A stretch of 64,000 nt of DNA, taken from contig CM044314.1 of assembly GCA_024291935.2 (NCBI GenBank), positions 22,604,001-22,668,000 on the forward strand, written 5' to 3'. The DNA comes from Okapia johnstoni. Taxonomy: Eukaryota > Chordata > Mammalia > Artiodactyla > Giraffidae. This document shows, one piece after another, positions 10,960 through 22,829 of this stretch; the first letter of the stretch is position 1; every line of letters starts with the position of its first letter. Under the pieces are notes generated by a model. The model ran no database searches, was not told the origin of the DNA, and saw nothing but the letters and a program-made list of their open reading frames with translations. Both the position numbers and the translations under genes were made by a program.

Positions 10960-11480
10960 CTAACATATCTCAATGACTTTGAACTGGCAAATCTTTATTA
11001 TTCACAGTTTCTGTGGGTCAGGAATCTGGGTGTGTCTTCCACGAGTGGTTCTGGCTAAAGGTCTCAGAAGCTGCAGTCTGGGTGTTGAAGGATCTGCAGT
11101 TCTCTCAGAACTAGAGGGAAAGGGGAGGCTCTTCTTCCAAGCTCACTCCCACAGCTCTGAGTAAGATTCTGGGCTTTGCATATATTGGGTTGAAGCTCTG
11201 TTCTTCCCCGGCTGGAGCTGTCAGTTCTTTGCCAAGGGGCCTCTCATGAGGCAGAACACATCAGGGTAGCTGGCTTCCTGCAGATTGAGTAAGCAAAATG
11301 CAAGAGAATGTGTGGGAGATAGAACACGGGGTCTTTTGTACCCTCACCATGGAAGTGACATCTCATCGCTTTGTAGAAGAAAGTGACTAGGTCCAGCTCT
11401 CATGCATGGAGAGGAGATGATACAGGGCTGTGTATTTCAGCAGACCCTATGGTCCTTTTTAGAATCTGCCCATCAACATC
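10960..11480 (-). mobile_element. Solo LTR, ERVL/MaLR-like, antisense
   Basis: Antisense LTR text includes ATTCACAGTTTCTGTGGGTC AGGAATCTGGG near the left end, then CCAAGCTCACTC, GTGACATCTCATC and a GTGACTAGGTCCAGC motif. The same LTR type appears in sense at 13.74-14.09 kb. The family name is uncertain. Confidence 0.6.
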
Positions 11481-13141
11481 AAGATGAAGAAGGATGCTAC
11501 TCGACATCCTTGAAAATAAAGGCTCACAGTGAGTTTTAGCAGCTGTAAAATGCCTTGGGACTTGGCTTCCTTCTTTTCTGATAAGGAACTGCCTTGGCAA
11601 TGTAGGGGCCACCTTACTTAATGGTTGGAGGAAAGGCAGTGGGTAGGGATAGATCTAGGTTCCTATCAGCATGGTCCTCCTGAGTGAGCCCTGACCTGAC
11701 CAGGGCAAAGTCCTTTCTACAGAGAGCAGGGACAAATGCAGGTTTTTGTCTCCACCAGGAGCTGGCATCTCTGGTTTCCAAGGGTGGCCCAGGATTTCTT
11801 CAAGTGAAAAGGTTCAAGGAATGGGAACAGAGGGGAGTGAGAAGAGAAGAGATGTCATCTTCTTTAGTGTCAGTTCCTGGATGGAGGCATCCCCTTTCTT
11901 GTGTTTAGTAACTGGGTAGCATGGCCAGCAGAGCTTGGCTTGCCTGTCCTGGGTTTTTAGTTAAGAGGCAGCAACTACCATAAGCCAGGCAAAGGCTGAG
12001 TACTTTCCCTGTGTCACCTCACTTACCCCCCAACAAGGCCTTTATGGAGGGGTTGCTGTCTCACCTCCAGTTTTAAATCCAGGAAAATTGAGGCTGCAAG
12101 ATTGAGTCATCTGCTGGAGGACCTGGGACCAGTAAGCGGTAAAACCCAGATTTTATGGCTTATCTGGATCCAAAGTCTTCACTTCTCTGTTTATAAAAAA
12201 TTCTAAGAGAGGTGACTAGATTGGCCATTTCTGAAATCAGATGTCACTTAATATTAGACAGTCGCCCATGAATTCACTTTATGTGCAGTCTTACAGCTTC
12301 TCCAAGAGCATGCTCTTCTCCAGCCAGCAGCCATATTCCCTAAGGCTGTGACTCTCAGCTGAAGGACTGTGATTTCAGAGGATTAGGGGGTTGTCCAGGG
12401 AGTAAATGAGAGATGTCAAGCTGGAGTGGCCCTCCTGGAATCCCAGAGGTTTCCACAGAAAGGCATCCCTCCAAGGAGGCTGTTATACCCCGTTCTCACC
12501 CCTGGTTGGTCCCAGCAGTGCTTTGAGGGCTGCAGAAGGACCGCTTCACGTGTTCTGGTGGGTATATCTGTCAACACACCACCAAACTGTATAAACATGA
12601 AACGCACAGTGCAAATGAACTTGTGACCTGGATACAATGTTAAAAGAAAGGGTTGCTAGGATTTCAGGGAGATCTAAGGGACAGCTGTGACTTACATTTA
12701 TGCAATAGGAATTGTTCTTTCGTATCTATCAATTCCCAGTGAGTAAGCATGGTCGAGCAGGGACAGGCTTTTTCTTACTGTAAATGGGACGTTGCACAAA
12801 CTCTTCCTAAAAGATATGATCACAACCCACTTTGTGTTCATTTTCTGTGGTCCCTAAGAAATTTATACCAGGGGGATAGTTTTTCCCCACTCCTGGAGGA
12901 ACCAGCTAGTCCCCTGACCTCTCTGTTCCCTTTCACCTAATGGATGGTCCTAGGGTGGGTGGCATCATGCACACTGTCTCAGTGTCTCCTTCACACCTAA
13001 ACTGCCCACTCCCAGACTGGAATCAGTCACCACCTCCACCTCCACTGGCCCACTTGGCACTGTAGGTCAGCTGCTTGCAAAAGGAACCCTGTATCCGCTG
13101 CCCACCTACCTTCCTCTTATTTTTCTCTTTCCTCCAGTGAA
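11481..13141. other. Mostly unassigned sequence containing a MIR
   Basis: Apart from the MIR at about 11975-12190 I recognise nothing here. Open frames of 60-74 codons occur on both strands without domains, splice context or start context, so I do not call genes. Confidence 0.4.
11975..12190 (-). mobile_element. MIR SINE, antisense
   Basis: Order of motifs fits reversed MIR: GCCAGGCAAAGGCTGAGTAC, a CACCTCACTTA block, GGAAAATTGAGGCTGCAAGA, then CAGTAAGCGGTAAAACCCAG. It is strongly diverged, as expected of an ancient mammalian SINE. Confidence 0.6.
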
Positions 13142-13142
13142 C

Positions 13143-13178
13143 TTGGGGCTTCCCTGATAGCTCAGTTAGTAAACAGTT
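13143..13178 (+). mobile_element. Bov-tA SINE head fragment
   Basis: GGGGCTTCCCTGATAGCTCA followed by GTTAGTAAACAG matches only the tRNA-derived head, after which similarity stops. Confidence 0.55.
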
Positions 13179-13571
13179 TTGGCCCCTCCAGGGTGAGCCT
13201 GGGGAAGGGGAGAAAGGGAAGAAAATGAAGCCTGATGTGTGGATTCATTCTCCATCTGCTGAGGGGGTATGGTTGGGATTTCCCCAAGGCAATTTTCTGT
13301 GGTTCTCTCAGTGCTGTTTCACTGCTTGTCTCCACAGCTGTGGTTTTCAAGGTAGGGCGGTGTCTCTCCTCGGCTGGCAGCTGCTCCCCCCAGGCTCTGA
13401 TTTGCCAGGTGTCCACTGTACTTGTTAACTCTCACCTTCAGCAAACTGAACCCTTGACAAATGATCTTTCTAGGTCGACTTAAGGCATCTCCAGACAGGC
13501 CCTCTCTCCCCCAAATGCTGCGTTAATTCCACCAGAAGTGCTGAGATCCTTTGACTTGCCTAAGCAGGGGA

Positions 13572-13681
13572 GGGTGTCCAACTCTTTGTGACCCATGGAC
13601 TGTAGCCTGCCAGGCTCCTCTGTCCACGGAATACTCCAGGCAAGAATACTGGAGTGGGTTGCCATTTCCCTCTCCAAGCAG
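13572..13681 (-). mobile_element. Bov-tA SINE fragment, antisense
   Basis: Contains CCAACTCTTTGTGACCCATG, the CCTGCCAGGCTCCTCTGTCC block and CAAGAATACTGGAGTGGG of the SINE body in reverse. The tRNA head is missing. Confidence 0.8.
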
Positions 13682-13734
13682 GAGAGGGTTATTACCTATG
13701 TTGATGGGTAGCCTCCAGGGTGACCTGAAATGAT

Positions 13735-14092
13735 CTTGGCTCCTGGAACTCACATGCCTGTGAAAAGCCCTCCTGGTGAATGTGGGCTGGACCTAATGAT
13801 TTACCTCTAACCAAGAGAATGGCTCAGAAGGTAAAAAATATGCCTGCAGTGCAGGAGACCCAGGTTCGAGCTCAGGTTGGGAAGATGCCAACCTGAGAAT
13901 GGGATGGCAACCCACTCCAGTATTCTCATCTGGAGAATTCCATGCATAAGAGGAACCTGGGGGCTACAGTCCATGGGTCGCAAAGAGTCGGACACAACTG
14001 AGCGACTAACACTTTTGCTTTCACTAAGAGATAGGATAGCCAAAGTGATAGAATGCCACATGTTAGATGGGGCTTTACAAGGTCTATGACTT
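13735..14092 (+). mobile_element. LTR fragment (same family as 10.96 kb), sense, split by SINE
   Basis: GAATGTGGGCTGGACCTAAT before the SINE and GGATAGCCAAAGTGATAGAA with TGCCACATG after it join into continuous LTR text matching the reverse complement of the 10.96-11.48 kb LTR. The ends are unclear. Confidence 0.55.
13819..14025 (+). mobile_element. Bov-tA SINE inserted in LTR
   Basis: A complete SINE body from GGCTCAGAAGGTAAAA through GGTTCGAGCTC and CACTCCAGTATTC to GACACAACTGAGCGACTAAC. AAGAGA at 13813-13818 and 14026-14031 is a likely short target duplication. Confidence 0.85.
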
Positions 14093-14278
14093 CAATCTTT
14101 TTTCACTCATATTTCCCTGGAGATTCATCCAGTTTGCTGCTGTATCAATAATCCCTTCCTTTTTGTTGCTGAGTGGTGATCCATGGTATGGAAGGATCAT
14201 AGTATATTTAACCATTCATCCATTGATGGATATCAGAGTTATTTCCAGTTTTTGGCTATTAGAAGTAAAACTGAATGA

Positions 14279-14588
14279 ACAGAGTTGTGGACACAGTAGC
14301 AGAGGGGGGTGGGCGGGGCGGGGAAGGAGAGGGTGGGATGAATGGAGAGAGTAGCTCGGAAATATATACACTACCATATGTAAAATAGATGGCCAGTGGG
14401 AATTTGCTGTATGACTTAGAGAGCTCAAACTGGGGATCTGTGACAGTCTAGAGGGGTGGGATGGGATGGGAAGTGGGAAAGAGGTCCAAGAAGGAGAAGA
14501 CATATGTATACCTATGGCTGATTCATGTTGATGTATGGCAGAAACCAACACAATAGTGTAAAGCAATTATCCTTCAATTAAAATTAAA
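14279..14588 (+). mobile_element. Ruminant L1 3'-end insertion with 12-bp TSD
   Basis: A G-rich tract, ATATGTAAAATAGATGGCCA, GGCTGATTCATGTTGATGTA and TATCCTTCAATTAAAATTAA form the bovine L1 3' UTR in sense. AAAACTGAATGA flanks it at 14267-14278 and 14589-14600. It lies inside the antisense old L1 and is therefore younger. Confidence 0.9.
14304..14334 (+). repeat. G-quadruplex-capable tract in L1 3' UTR
   Basis: Runs of six, three, four, four and three G separated by one to seven bases satisfy the usual four-run G-quadruplex pattern. The other ruminant L1 tail has a similar tract at about 8462-8492. Confidence 0.75.
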
Positions 14589-17500
14589 AAAACTGAATGA
14601 GTATTCACATGTTTTAAGTATTGTTGTTGAACTTAAGTCATCATTTCTTGGGATAAATTTCCATGATTTCTGGGTCATATGGTAGTTATGTGTTTTTTTT
14701 TTTTAAGAAATTGCCAAAATGTTTTTTAGAGTGGCTGTTCCATTTTATGTTCCCACCAGTAATGTATAAGTGATCCAGTTTCATTGCATTCTCACCTATA
14801 TTCAGTACTGTCACCATTAAAAAAAATATATATAGTCATTCTGATGGTCATATAGTGATATATTATTGTGATTTTAATGTACATTTCCCTGAAAGCAATA
14901 TGTTGAACATCTTTTTATATGCTTATTTGCCATTCGTATACCCTTTGTGGCGAAACGCTTCTTCTTTTCTTTTGCCCATTTTTTTCTGAGAATTTTTCAA
15001 CTGTTCAGTTTTGAGAATTCTTTATATATGCTAGATATTAACCCTTTCTTAGATATGTTTTTTGCAAATATTTTCTTCCAATCTGTAATTTGTCTTCTCA
15101 CCCTCTTAAGAGATTCATTTGCAGAGCAAAAGTTATACATTTGATGAAATCCAAGTTAATTTTTCCTTTTTGCATCACACTTCTGTGTAAAGTCTAAGAA
15201 ATTTTTGCCAAGCTTTAGAGCCTGAAGATATTTTTTCCTTTATATGCTAGAATTTTTAGGTTTTGTATTCATAAACCATTTTGAGTTTTTTTATACGAGG
15301 TGTAAGAATTTAGTGAAGGTTCATCTTTTGTGTAAGGTTGTCCAAAAGCTCCAGAACCATTTATTGAAAATGCTGTCTTTCCTCCATTGAATTCCTTTTA
15401 CACATTTGTCAAAAATCAGTTGTGTATATTTGGTCATATCTATTTCTGGGTTCTCTCCTGTTTCATTGATCTCTCTATCATGCCACCAAAATCACACCAT
15501 ATAGTTTCTGGGTCATATGGTAGTTATGTGGCTCTGTAGTTTCACAATAGTTCTTAAAATTGGTAGACTAATTTCTCCATGTTATTTTTCTTCTTTAGCT
15601 ACACTAGTTTCTTTGCCTTTCCATATAAATTTAGAATTATGTTTCAATATCTCCAAAATTCTTCTGGAAGCTTGAAAGAAGTTGTGTTAAACCTATAGAT
15701 CAATTTGGGAAGAACTGACCTCTTCACTACACTGAGTCTTCAAATGTATGAACACAATATTTCTCTCCATTTATTTAGATCTTTGATTTCTCTCATCAAC
15801 ATTTTGTAGTACAAGTTCTATATATGTTCTGTTAGATGTTTATCTTAGTATATCTTTTCTTTTAGCTATGGTAAATGATACAGTACTTCAGTTTCAGTGT
15901 TCACATGTTCCTTGCTAGTGTACAGCACAGGTGATTTTTGTATGGTTATCTTTTATCCTGTGACATTGCTCAGTCCAGTTCTAGGATTATATTGTAGATT
16001 CTATGATGTTTTCTAAGTAGAAAATCAGGTCACCCACAAATAGAGACAGTTTTACAATTGGTATGCTATTTATTTACTTTTCTTGATTTTTTGCACTGGC
16101 TAGAACTTCTATTACTATGTTGAATAAGAGCAGTAAGAGAGCAGACACCCTTGCTTTATCCTCAATCTTAAGGAAAATCATTCAGGCTTTCATCATTAAG
16201 TATAGTACGATCTGTAGGATTTTTGTAGTGTACTTTATCAAGCTGAGGAAGTTCCACTCCTGTTACTATACTCTGGGAGGTTTTTTATTTTTCTTTTTTA
16301 TTAATTATGTATGGGCATTGAATTTTGTTAAGTGATTATTCTGTATCAGATGTAGACAGGTGGCTTTTCTTTAGTTTGTCAATATGATAGATTGTAAGTA
16401 TGATTTTTTTTTTTTAATTATACCGGAAAAGTCTTGTATCCCTGAAACAAAACTCACTTGGTCAATCATAGTATACAATTATCTTTTACCTATTACTGAA
16501 TTTTATTCACTAATATTTTTGAAAGAATTTTTACACCAGTATTTATGCAGAGCATCTATCTGTAGTTTTTTTACAGTCTCTTTGTCTAGCTTTTGTAGCA
16601 AGGTAATATTAGATTCAAAAAATTAATATAGAAGTGTTTCCTGCTCTTTTATTTTAGGAAAGATATAATTTAGAAAGTATAATTCTTTCAATATTTGATG
16701 GAATTCTTCAGTAAGATATTCTGGGCATGGAGATATTTTTTTATGGAGAGTTTGTAAATTACTAATTTATTTTTTTAAGAGATATAAGTTTATTCAAGTG
16801 ATTTAATATTTAATATTAGGTGACTTATGGCAGTTTGTTTTTCAAGAAATTGGTCCATTTTATCCAAGTTGTCAAATTTATGTGCATAGAGTTGTTCATA
16901 GAATTCCCTTACTATCCTTTTAATATCTGCAGGGTCTAGTAGTGATATATCATTTAATTCTCACTATTGGTAATTTATGTTATATCCTTCTTGTCAGTAT
17001 TGCTAGAAGTTTGTCAACTTTGCTTATCTTTTCAAAGATCTAGTTCTCCGTTTTATTTTCACTATTTTTCTTTGATTTGATTGATTTCTGCTTGTGTCTT
17101 TATTATTTCCTTCATTCGTCTTGATTTAGGTTTATTATATTCTTCTTTTTCTATGTTCTTGAGGTGAGATCTTAGATTATTGATATATTTTTTCTCTTTT
17201 CTAGTGGATACATTTAACAGTAATTTTTTCTCTCATCGCTGCTTTAGGGCGGTCCATAAATTTTGGTATGTGGTATTTTCATTTTAATTCAGTTCAGTAC
17301 GCTTTTAGATTCCTTGAGGATGTTTGTTACCCTGTAGATTATTTAGAGGCACGTATTTAGTTTGTGTTTGGAGATTTACTTATTATTGTTCTGTTGTTGA
17401 TTTATAGTTTGACTTCATTTTGTTCAGAGAACATATTCCACGTGAATTAAATTCTTTTAAACTTTCTTAGATTTGTTTTATGGCCCAAGATAACATTTAT

Positions 17501-17775
17501 CTTGGTATATATTTTGTGGACACTTGAAAGAATATATATTCTATGTTGTTGGGTAGAGTAGTCTATAAATGAGCATTAGACCTGTTGGTTAATGGTGTTA
17601 TTGAGTTCTTTCTTCCAGGCCCTGGCTGGTTTGTTTTGTCTAGCTCTAATGATTATTGAGAGAGGGATGTTGAAGTCTGTATAACTGTAGACTTCTTTCA
17701 GTTATGTCAGTTTTTGTTTCACATATTTTTCACCTCTGTTGTTGATTGCATACAAATTTAAGATTGTTATATTGG

Positions 17776-17880
17776 CAGTTTTATTATATAATTATATAAT
17801 ATAATATTATTATACTATATTATATTAATTATAATAATTATATTATGTAATATAATAAAGCTATTATATAATAGCTTTCT
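17776..17880. repeat. AT-rich low-complexity tract
   Basis: About 100 bases made almost only of TATAAT/ATTATA permutations within the antisense L1, with many short self-complementary segments. Confidence 0.85.
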
Positions 17881-19599
17881 CTGTGGCAATTTCCCTTGTT
17901 CTGAAGTTTGCTTTATCTGATATTAATGTATCCACTACTGCTTTCATTGTTTGCATGATAAAAATTTATCTGTCCTTTTATTTTCCTGTCCAGATCAGGT
18001 ATTTGAAGTAGGGACACCATATAGGTGGATAATCTTTTTTAATCCACTTTATTAATTGACATTTAATTAAGAAGTTTAGATCATATATATTTAAAGTAAT
18101 TATTGGTATGTTAGGGCTTAAATCTACCATTTCATTATTTTATTGTTGTTTTCTTAGTCGTTCCATTCTCTGTTTTTTTCCTACTTTTCTGTGGGTTACT
18201 CCAACATGTTTTAGCATTTCATTTTGATTTAACAATTATGTTTGGAGTATATCTTAACATAGCTTTTTTTAGTAATTTCTGTAAATATTACATTGTACAT
18301 AATTTTCTTATCAGTCTACTGGTGTTGTCATTTTACCAGTTTAAGTGAAGTGTAGAAATCGTCTCCTGCTCTTTTAATATTAATGTCTTAAATATTTCCT
18401 TTACATAATTTAGAACCATATCAGACCATGTTATAATTGTTGCTTAAATTGTCAAACATTATTTAGAAAACTCAAGAGCAGAAAATTCTATTACATTTAC
18501 TTATATTTTTGCTTGTCATGTTCTTTCTCATCTTTCCTGATGTTCCAAGATTCCTTTTCTGTTTGTTTCCCTTCCATTTACAGAACTTATTATACCCATC
18601 TTTTAGGGTAGCTCTGATTGCAACAGACTATCTTAGCTTCTTTTATTTAAAAATGTCTTGACTTTTCCTTTATTCATACACAGGAATCATACACAGGATA
18701 TGGGATTCTGGTTGATAGTTCTTTTCTTTCAGTATTTGCAAAATGTGCCATTTCCATTTGGTCTCTAATGGTTTCTGATGAGAAATTCATTGTCATGAGA
18801 ATGGCTTTTCACCTATAGGTAAGGTATCATTTCTCTTTCACTATTTTCAATGTATTGAAATTCATTTTTCAGAATTATTTTTAATTTTTAATTATGTTTA
18901 ATTATTATGCGTCTTGGTGTGGATTTCTTTGGGTTTAGACTGTTTGGATCCTCTCAGATTCTCAAACCTGTAGATTTACAGATGGTATTTTTTTTCTAAA
19001 TACTGGAAATTTTTGACAATTATTTCTTTGAGTACTCTTGCAACTTCTATCTCTTCTTCCTCTCCTTCCAGTGTTGCCATGATACTGAAAAATATTTTTT
19101 ATAGTGTCACAGGTCCCTGAGCCTCTTTCATTTTTTAAATTCTTTTCTCTCTTTGTGGCCTGGATTGGGCTTTTTTCCAGTCCACTGATTCCTCCTTCTG
19201 TACCCTCCATTCTGCTGTTGTTTTTCCAATTTTTTTTTATTATTGTTATCATATTTCCCAGTTTTAAGATTTACATTTGGTCCTTCTTTACATCAACCAT
19301 TTCTTTGCTTAGACTTTCGCATTTTTTATATGGCTAAAGCATGTTCATAATTGCTTATTGAAGCATTTTTATGATGATTCTTTTAAAGTCTTTGTCAGAG
19401 AATTCTAGCATATTGGCCAAATTGGTGATGGGATCTATTGATTGCATTTTTTTCATTTAGTTGTAAATCTATGATGAGTCATTTTTATCGAAACCTGGAA
19501 ATATAGAGATTATACTATGAGAATTTGTAGTTTAAGTTTTCTATTTTAGTTGGCTTTCTGTGATACTGCTCAGTTGGGGAAATGGGAGGGCCTTTTATG

Positions 19600-19806
19600 A
19601 GGCCTCTTTATGCTCAGCTGTAAAGGCTCCACATGCAAATGCAGGAGATTCAGGAGACACTGGTTTAACCCCAGGGTCAAGAAGATCCTCTGGAGAAAGA
19701 AATGGCAACCCACTCCAGTAATCTTGCTTGGAAAATCTCGTGGACAGAGGAGCCTGGCCGGCTACAGTCCATGGGGTAGCAAAGAGTTGGACACAGTTGA
19801 GAAACG
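19600..19806 (+). mobile_element. Bov-tA SINE
   Basis: Diverged head (GCTCAGCTGTAAAGGCTCC), then GGAGAAAGAAATGGCAACCC ACTCCAGTA, CCATGGGGTAGCAAAGAG and GGACACAGTTGAG. It is inserted in the antisense L1. Confidence 0.8.
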
Positions 19807-20238
19807 GAATATGCATGCATTATTGCCTGGAGGGGACGGAAGTCAAGGTTTCCCACTTGGTTTTTGCTGGCACGGATGAGGGTTAGTCCTCAGTTCTCAG
19901 TGGGATTTGGTTAGGAGGAGAGCATTTATCATCTGAAAGTTTCTGTCTTGCTAGCTTGGGTCCTCTTGTCCTCTGGGTAGAGACAGAATGATTTTGTTGA
20001 GATATTTTTGTCTATATGTTATTCATGTAGAAATACAAGCTGGAGTTGTATGAGGCAAAAAGAAAACCCAGAAACTACTACCATGTGATCCCCTTTTCCC
20101 AGGGTTCTTAGCTGGCCTACCTTCTGCTCCCCACCTTTGAAAATCTTCTTTGGTTGTTGTCTATATAATGTCTAGGGTTTTAAGTTGTAACTAGTGGGAG
20201 GAATAGGGAAACATACAGCTACTACATCTTCCTAGAAG

Positions 20239-20865
20239 CAGAAGTTGAATAAATTTATTTTGAGACCAAGGAAGAAAACCATACAACACTGGCAGTACAG
20301 TTTCTCAAAAGAGGAGTTTAAAAACATGTCACAAAGCAGAGAAACTGGGAGATGGCAAAATTCTCCAATGTACCAATACCAAAATCCGATACACAGGCAC
20401 ATTTCCATTAGGGCATTCTTTTTTGTGGCTGGAGAAATGAAAAGGAATGAGTGAAACTGGAGACTGGGCAATCTATTTGTAAGAGTAAAGTATAATTAGT
20501 AAAACCAACAGAGTAAATTAAATTGTGTTGGAGAAGAGATTATAATCATTAAGAGAGCTTGATCTGTTTAAGGTGATGTCCTCAAAGGATAGTGAATTTT
20601 ACCAGCTTCTATTTCTCCTCTTATCCCTAGGAGAATTTTGTTATTTACTTTATCTGGAAAATATGTTCTGAAAGTTTATATTTATTTACTTTTATTTAAT
20701 CAGAAACAAATTGGTTATGCAACAAAGGATAAAACAACTGTTTTACTAGTCAAATAAAAATAGTGATATTCTGAGCCAAAATAAAAATTAAAAAATACAC
20801 CCTTATGAACTCAGCTTGTTGTCATGCTGGCCTTTGACACAAGTGAGAGAAAGTCTAGGTGAACT
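20239..20865. other. Unassigned AT-rich sequence
   Basis: No repeat family and no convincing coding frame. Overlapping short frames on both strands at 20232-20471 are best read as chance. Confidence 0.4.
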
Positions 20866-21345
20866 AGGGCTGGCTGTAATAAAATATCTGGGAGCTTAAG
20901 TAAAGGAAATGCATGTCCTCACAGTTCTAGAGGTTGAAAGCCTGAGATAAGAAACCTCTCTCCTTGGTTTGCATATGACCATCTCCTCGCCGTGTCCCCA
21001 CTTGGTCTTCTCTCTGTGAATGACTGTGTTTGCATACGACCATCTCCTCGCCGTCTCCCCACATGGTCTTCTCTCTGTGAATGACTGTGTTTGCATACGA
21101 CCATCTCCTCGCCGTCTCCCCACATGGTCTTCTCCCTGTGAATGACTGTGTTCTACTCTGCTCTTCTCCTAAGGATATCGGTCAGGTTGGATTAGGGCCA
21201 ACTCTGATGACTTCATTTCAGCTTAATTACCTCAGTAAAGATCTTATTTCCAAATACTGTCATATTCTGAGGCAATGGAGATTAGAACTTCAACATATGA
21301 ATTTGGGGAGGATACAATTTATCCATAAGTGGGTTAACACACTGG
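20866..21345 (-). mobile_element. MLT1-like LTR (ERVL-MaLR), antisense
   Basis: The order GGCTGTAATAAAATATCTGG, CCTCACAGTTCTAGAGGTTG, GGTTGGATTAGGGCCAACTC, TTATTTCCAAATACTGTCAT and TTCAACATATGAATTTGGGG matches a reversed MLT1 LTR. A 61-bp segment has been triplicated inside it. Confidence 0.75.
20971..21153. repeat. Minisatellite: three copies of a 61-bp unit
   Basis: Units start at 20971, 21032 and 21093, each with GCATA(T/C)GACCATCTCC and CTGTGAATGACTGTG. Units two and three are nearly identical. Unit one differs at a few sites. The ancestral LTR has one copy. Confidence 0.95.
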
Positions 21346-21964
21346 AGGCCACAACCACATCCCATTTTACCTTTTTGCTCATCATGGGTACCACCAGCTT
21401 TGTCTGCCTCTGGCATTCCCACTGTGCCTGTACCTTTCCTCATCAAAGCATTTAGTCCCTTCACCTTTTCCAAGTTCTGATTTTTTTCCAGGTGAGAGAT
21501 GTCTTAGATGATTTTAAAAAAATTATTCACTGTTACCACTGTAGACAGGATCTTTCTAAAGATGCTAATGTGTCCATATGGCTTCTTTCCCTAACATGGT
21601 TTGTGGCCCCATCTCAGTTTGCAGGGCCCACCTGGCCTCCCCTCCCTGTCTTTTCTCCTTCTCTCCAGCCAGACATTGCTGTGCACTTTGTCCTGCCGCA
21701 ACTGGGAGGGAGAAGGTTGTATCCTTGTCTGCACACAATCTTCTGCCCCAGGACTCTGCATTCGACTCAGTGTTGTTACAGAGTCAAACATTTTTTCCAG
21801 CTGGCACAAAGTTTACCTTTCTTTATCAGGGTTACCTGCATCAACTTCTGCTGCCGAGGAAGGTTGGCAAGGTGGGCAAGTGAAAGGTGGGCAAGCAACC
21901 TTCCTGCATACATCTCATTCTTGTTAATTCCTGGGTAGTTTTCTACCTGGTAAGTTTGGAAGTT

Positions 21965-22075
21965 TGCCTCTTCCACTACACTGGAAACTGCATGAAGGCC
22001 ACATAGATGTTCCTACCTGTCTTTTTATCCCTAAGTGCCTGGCTAAAGTGTTGTCACAGAATATGTCTCAACAGT
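21965..22075 (+). mobile_element. L2-like fragment
   Basis: CACTGGAAACTGCATGAAGGC, then TCTTTTTATCCCTAAGTGCC TGGC, resembles the terminal part of L2. It is short and diverged. Confidence 0.4.
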
Positions 22076-22272
22076 TGCATCTTCAGTACAGCCTGGACAT
22101 TCTACCTCTAGAAAAAATGCAGCAGGACAAAGTCATGGTAAATTTATCTGTTGCCTTCCCCCTCTTCCACACTTAGGTGAACAATAGACGGTGTTCCCTA
22201 AGGGAGAAGGCCCACTTTGGACTTGAACCACAGAGACAAATGGACACAGACAGTTTGAGACCCACTCACATG

Positions 22273-22539
22273 GCACCCCACTCCAGTACTCTTGCCTGGA
22301 AGATCCCATGGACGGAGGAGCCTGGTAGGCTACAGTCCATGGGGTCGAGAAGAGTTGGACACGACTGAGTGACTTCACTTTCACTTTTCACTTTCATGCA
22401 TTGGAAGAGGAAAGGGCAACCCACTCCAGTGTTCTTGCATGGAGAATCCCAGGGACAGAGGAGCCTGTTGGGCTGCCGTCTATGGGATCGCACAGAGTCA
22501 GATACGACTAACGCGATGCAGCAGCAGCAGCAGCAGCAC
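22273..22539 (+). mobile_element. Bov-A2 SINE with (AGC)n tail
   Basis: Two related Bov-A units sit head to tail, joined by TTCACTTTCACTTTTCACTT TCATGCATTGG. The element ends in seven CAG/AGC repeats at 22519-22539. CACATG occurs at 22267-22272 and just after the tail, a possible 6-bp duplication. The first bases of the usual left end are missing. Confidence 0.9.
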
Positions 22540-22829
22540 ATGTCAGTATTTGTCATGGGGAAGGCATCGAGGACAAGGATTTAATCTCTGCCTGCAGTGT
22601 CACAGACTGACTAATAGTAACTTTGGATTTAACCTACTTGCTGCATTGTGTTTCCTCACTTGTTGTTCAGTCACTAAGTCATTGTATTTCTTTATACTTT
22701 TGCAATGCTTGTAGTTTTTCAATCGAGGTGGGGGGGTTAGTTTTCACACATCCGATGTCTCTTCAGCATTCTTATTTTCTTAAACCCCAAACCAGAGGAA
22801 CTGCAGGACAAGGTTATAATTGGATAAAT

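Larger units (their letters stand above)
14093..20238 (-). mobile_element. Near full-length old L1 (L1M/HAL1-like), antisense
   Basis: On the plus strand the text runs from the L1 3' region (CATTCATCCATTGATGGATA) through ORF2. Later motifs include GGGTCATATGGTAG, CTATAGATCAATTTGGGA, TAGAACTTCTATTACTATG TTGAATA and TCTGATGAGAAATTCATTG. ORF1-like text follows (about 18.9-19.5 kb) and then the 5' end (CTACATCTTCCTAGAAGCAG near 20.22 kb). Removing a ruminant L1 tail and a SINE leaves about 5.6 kb. It is far too decayed to encode proteins. Assignment to L1M versus HAL1 along the 18-20 kb part is uncertain. Confidence 0.8.

Noticed and set aside
20971..21153. Three spaced repeats as a CRISPR-like array
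   Set aside because: Units are contiguous with no unique spacers and lie in a mammalian LTR. It is a minisatellite.
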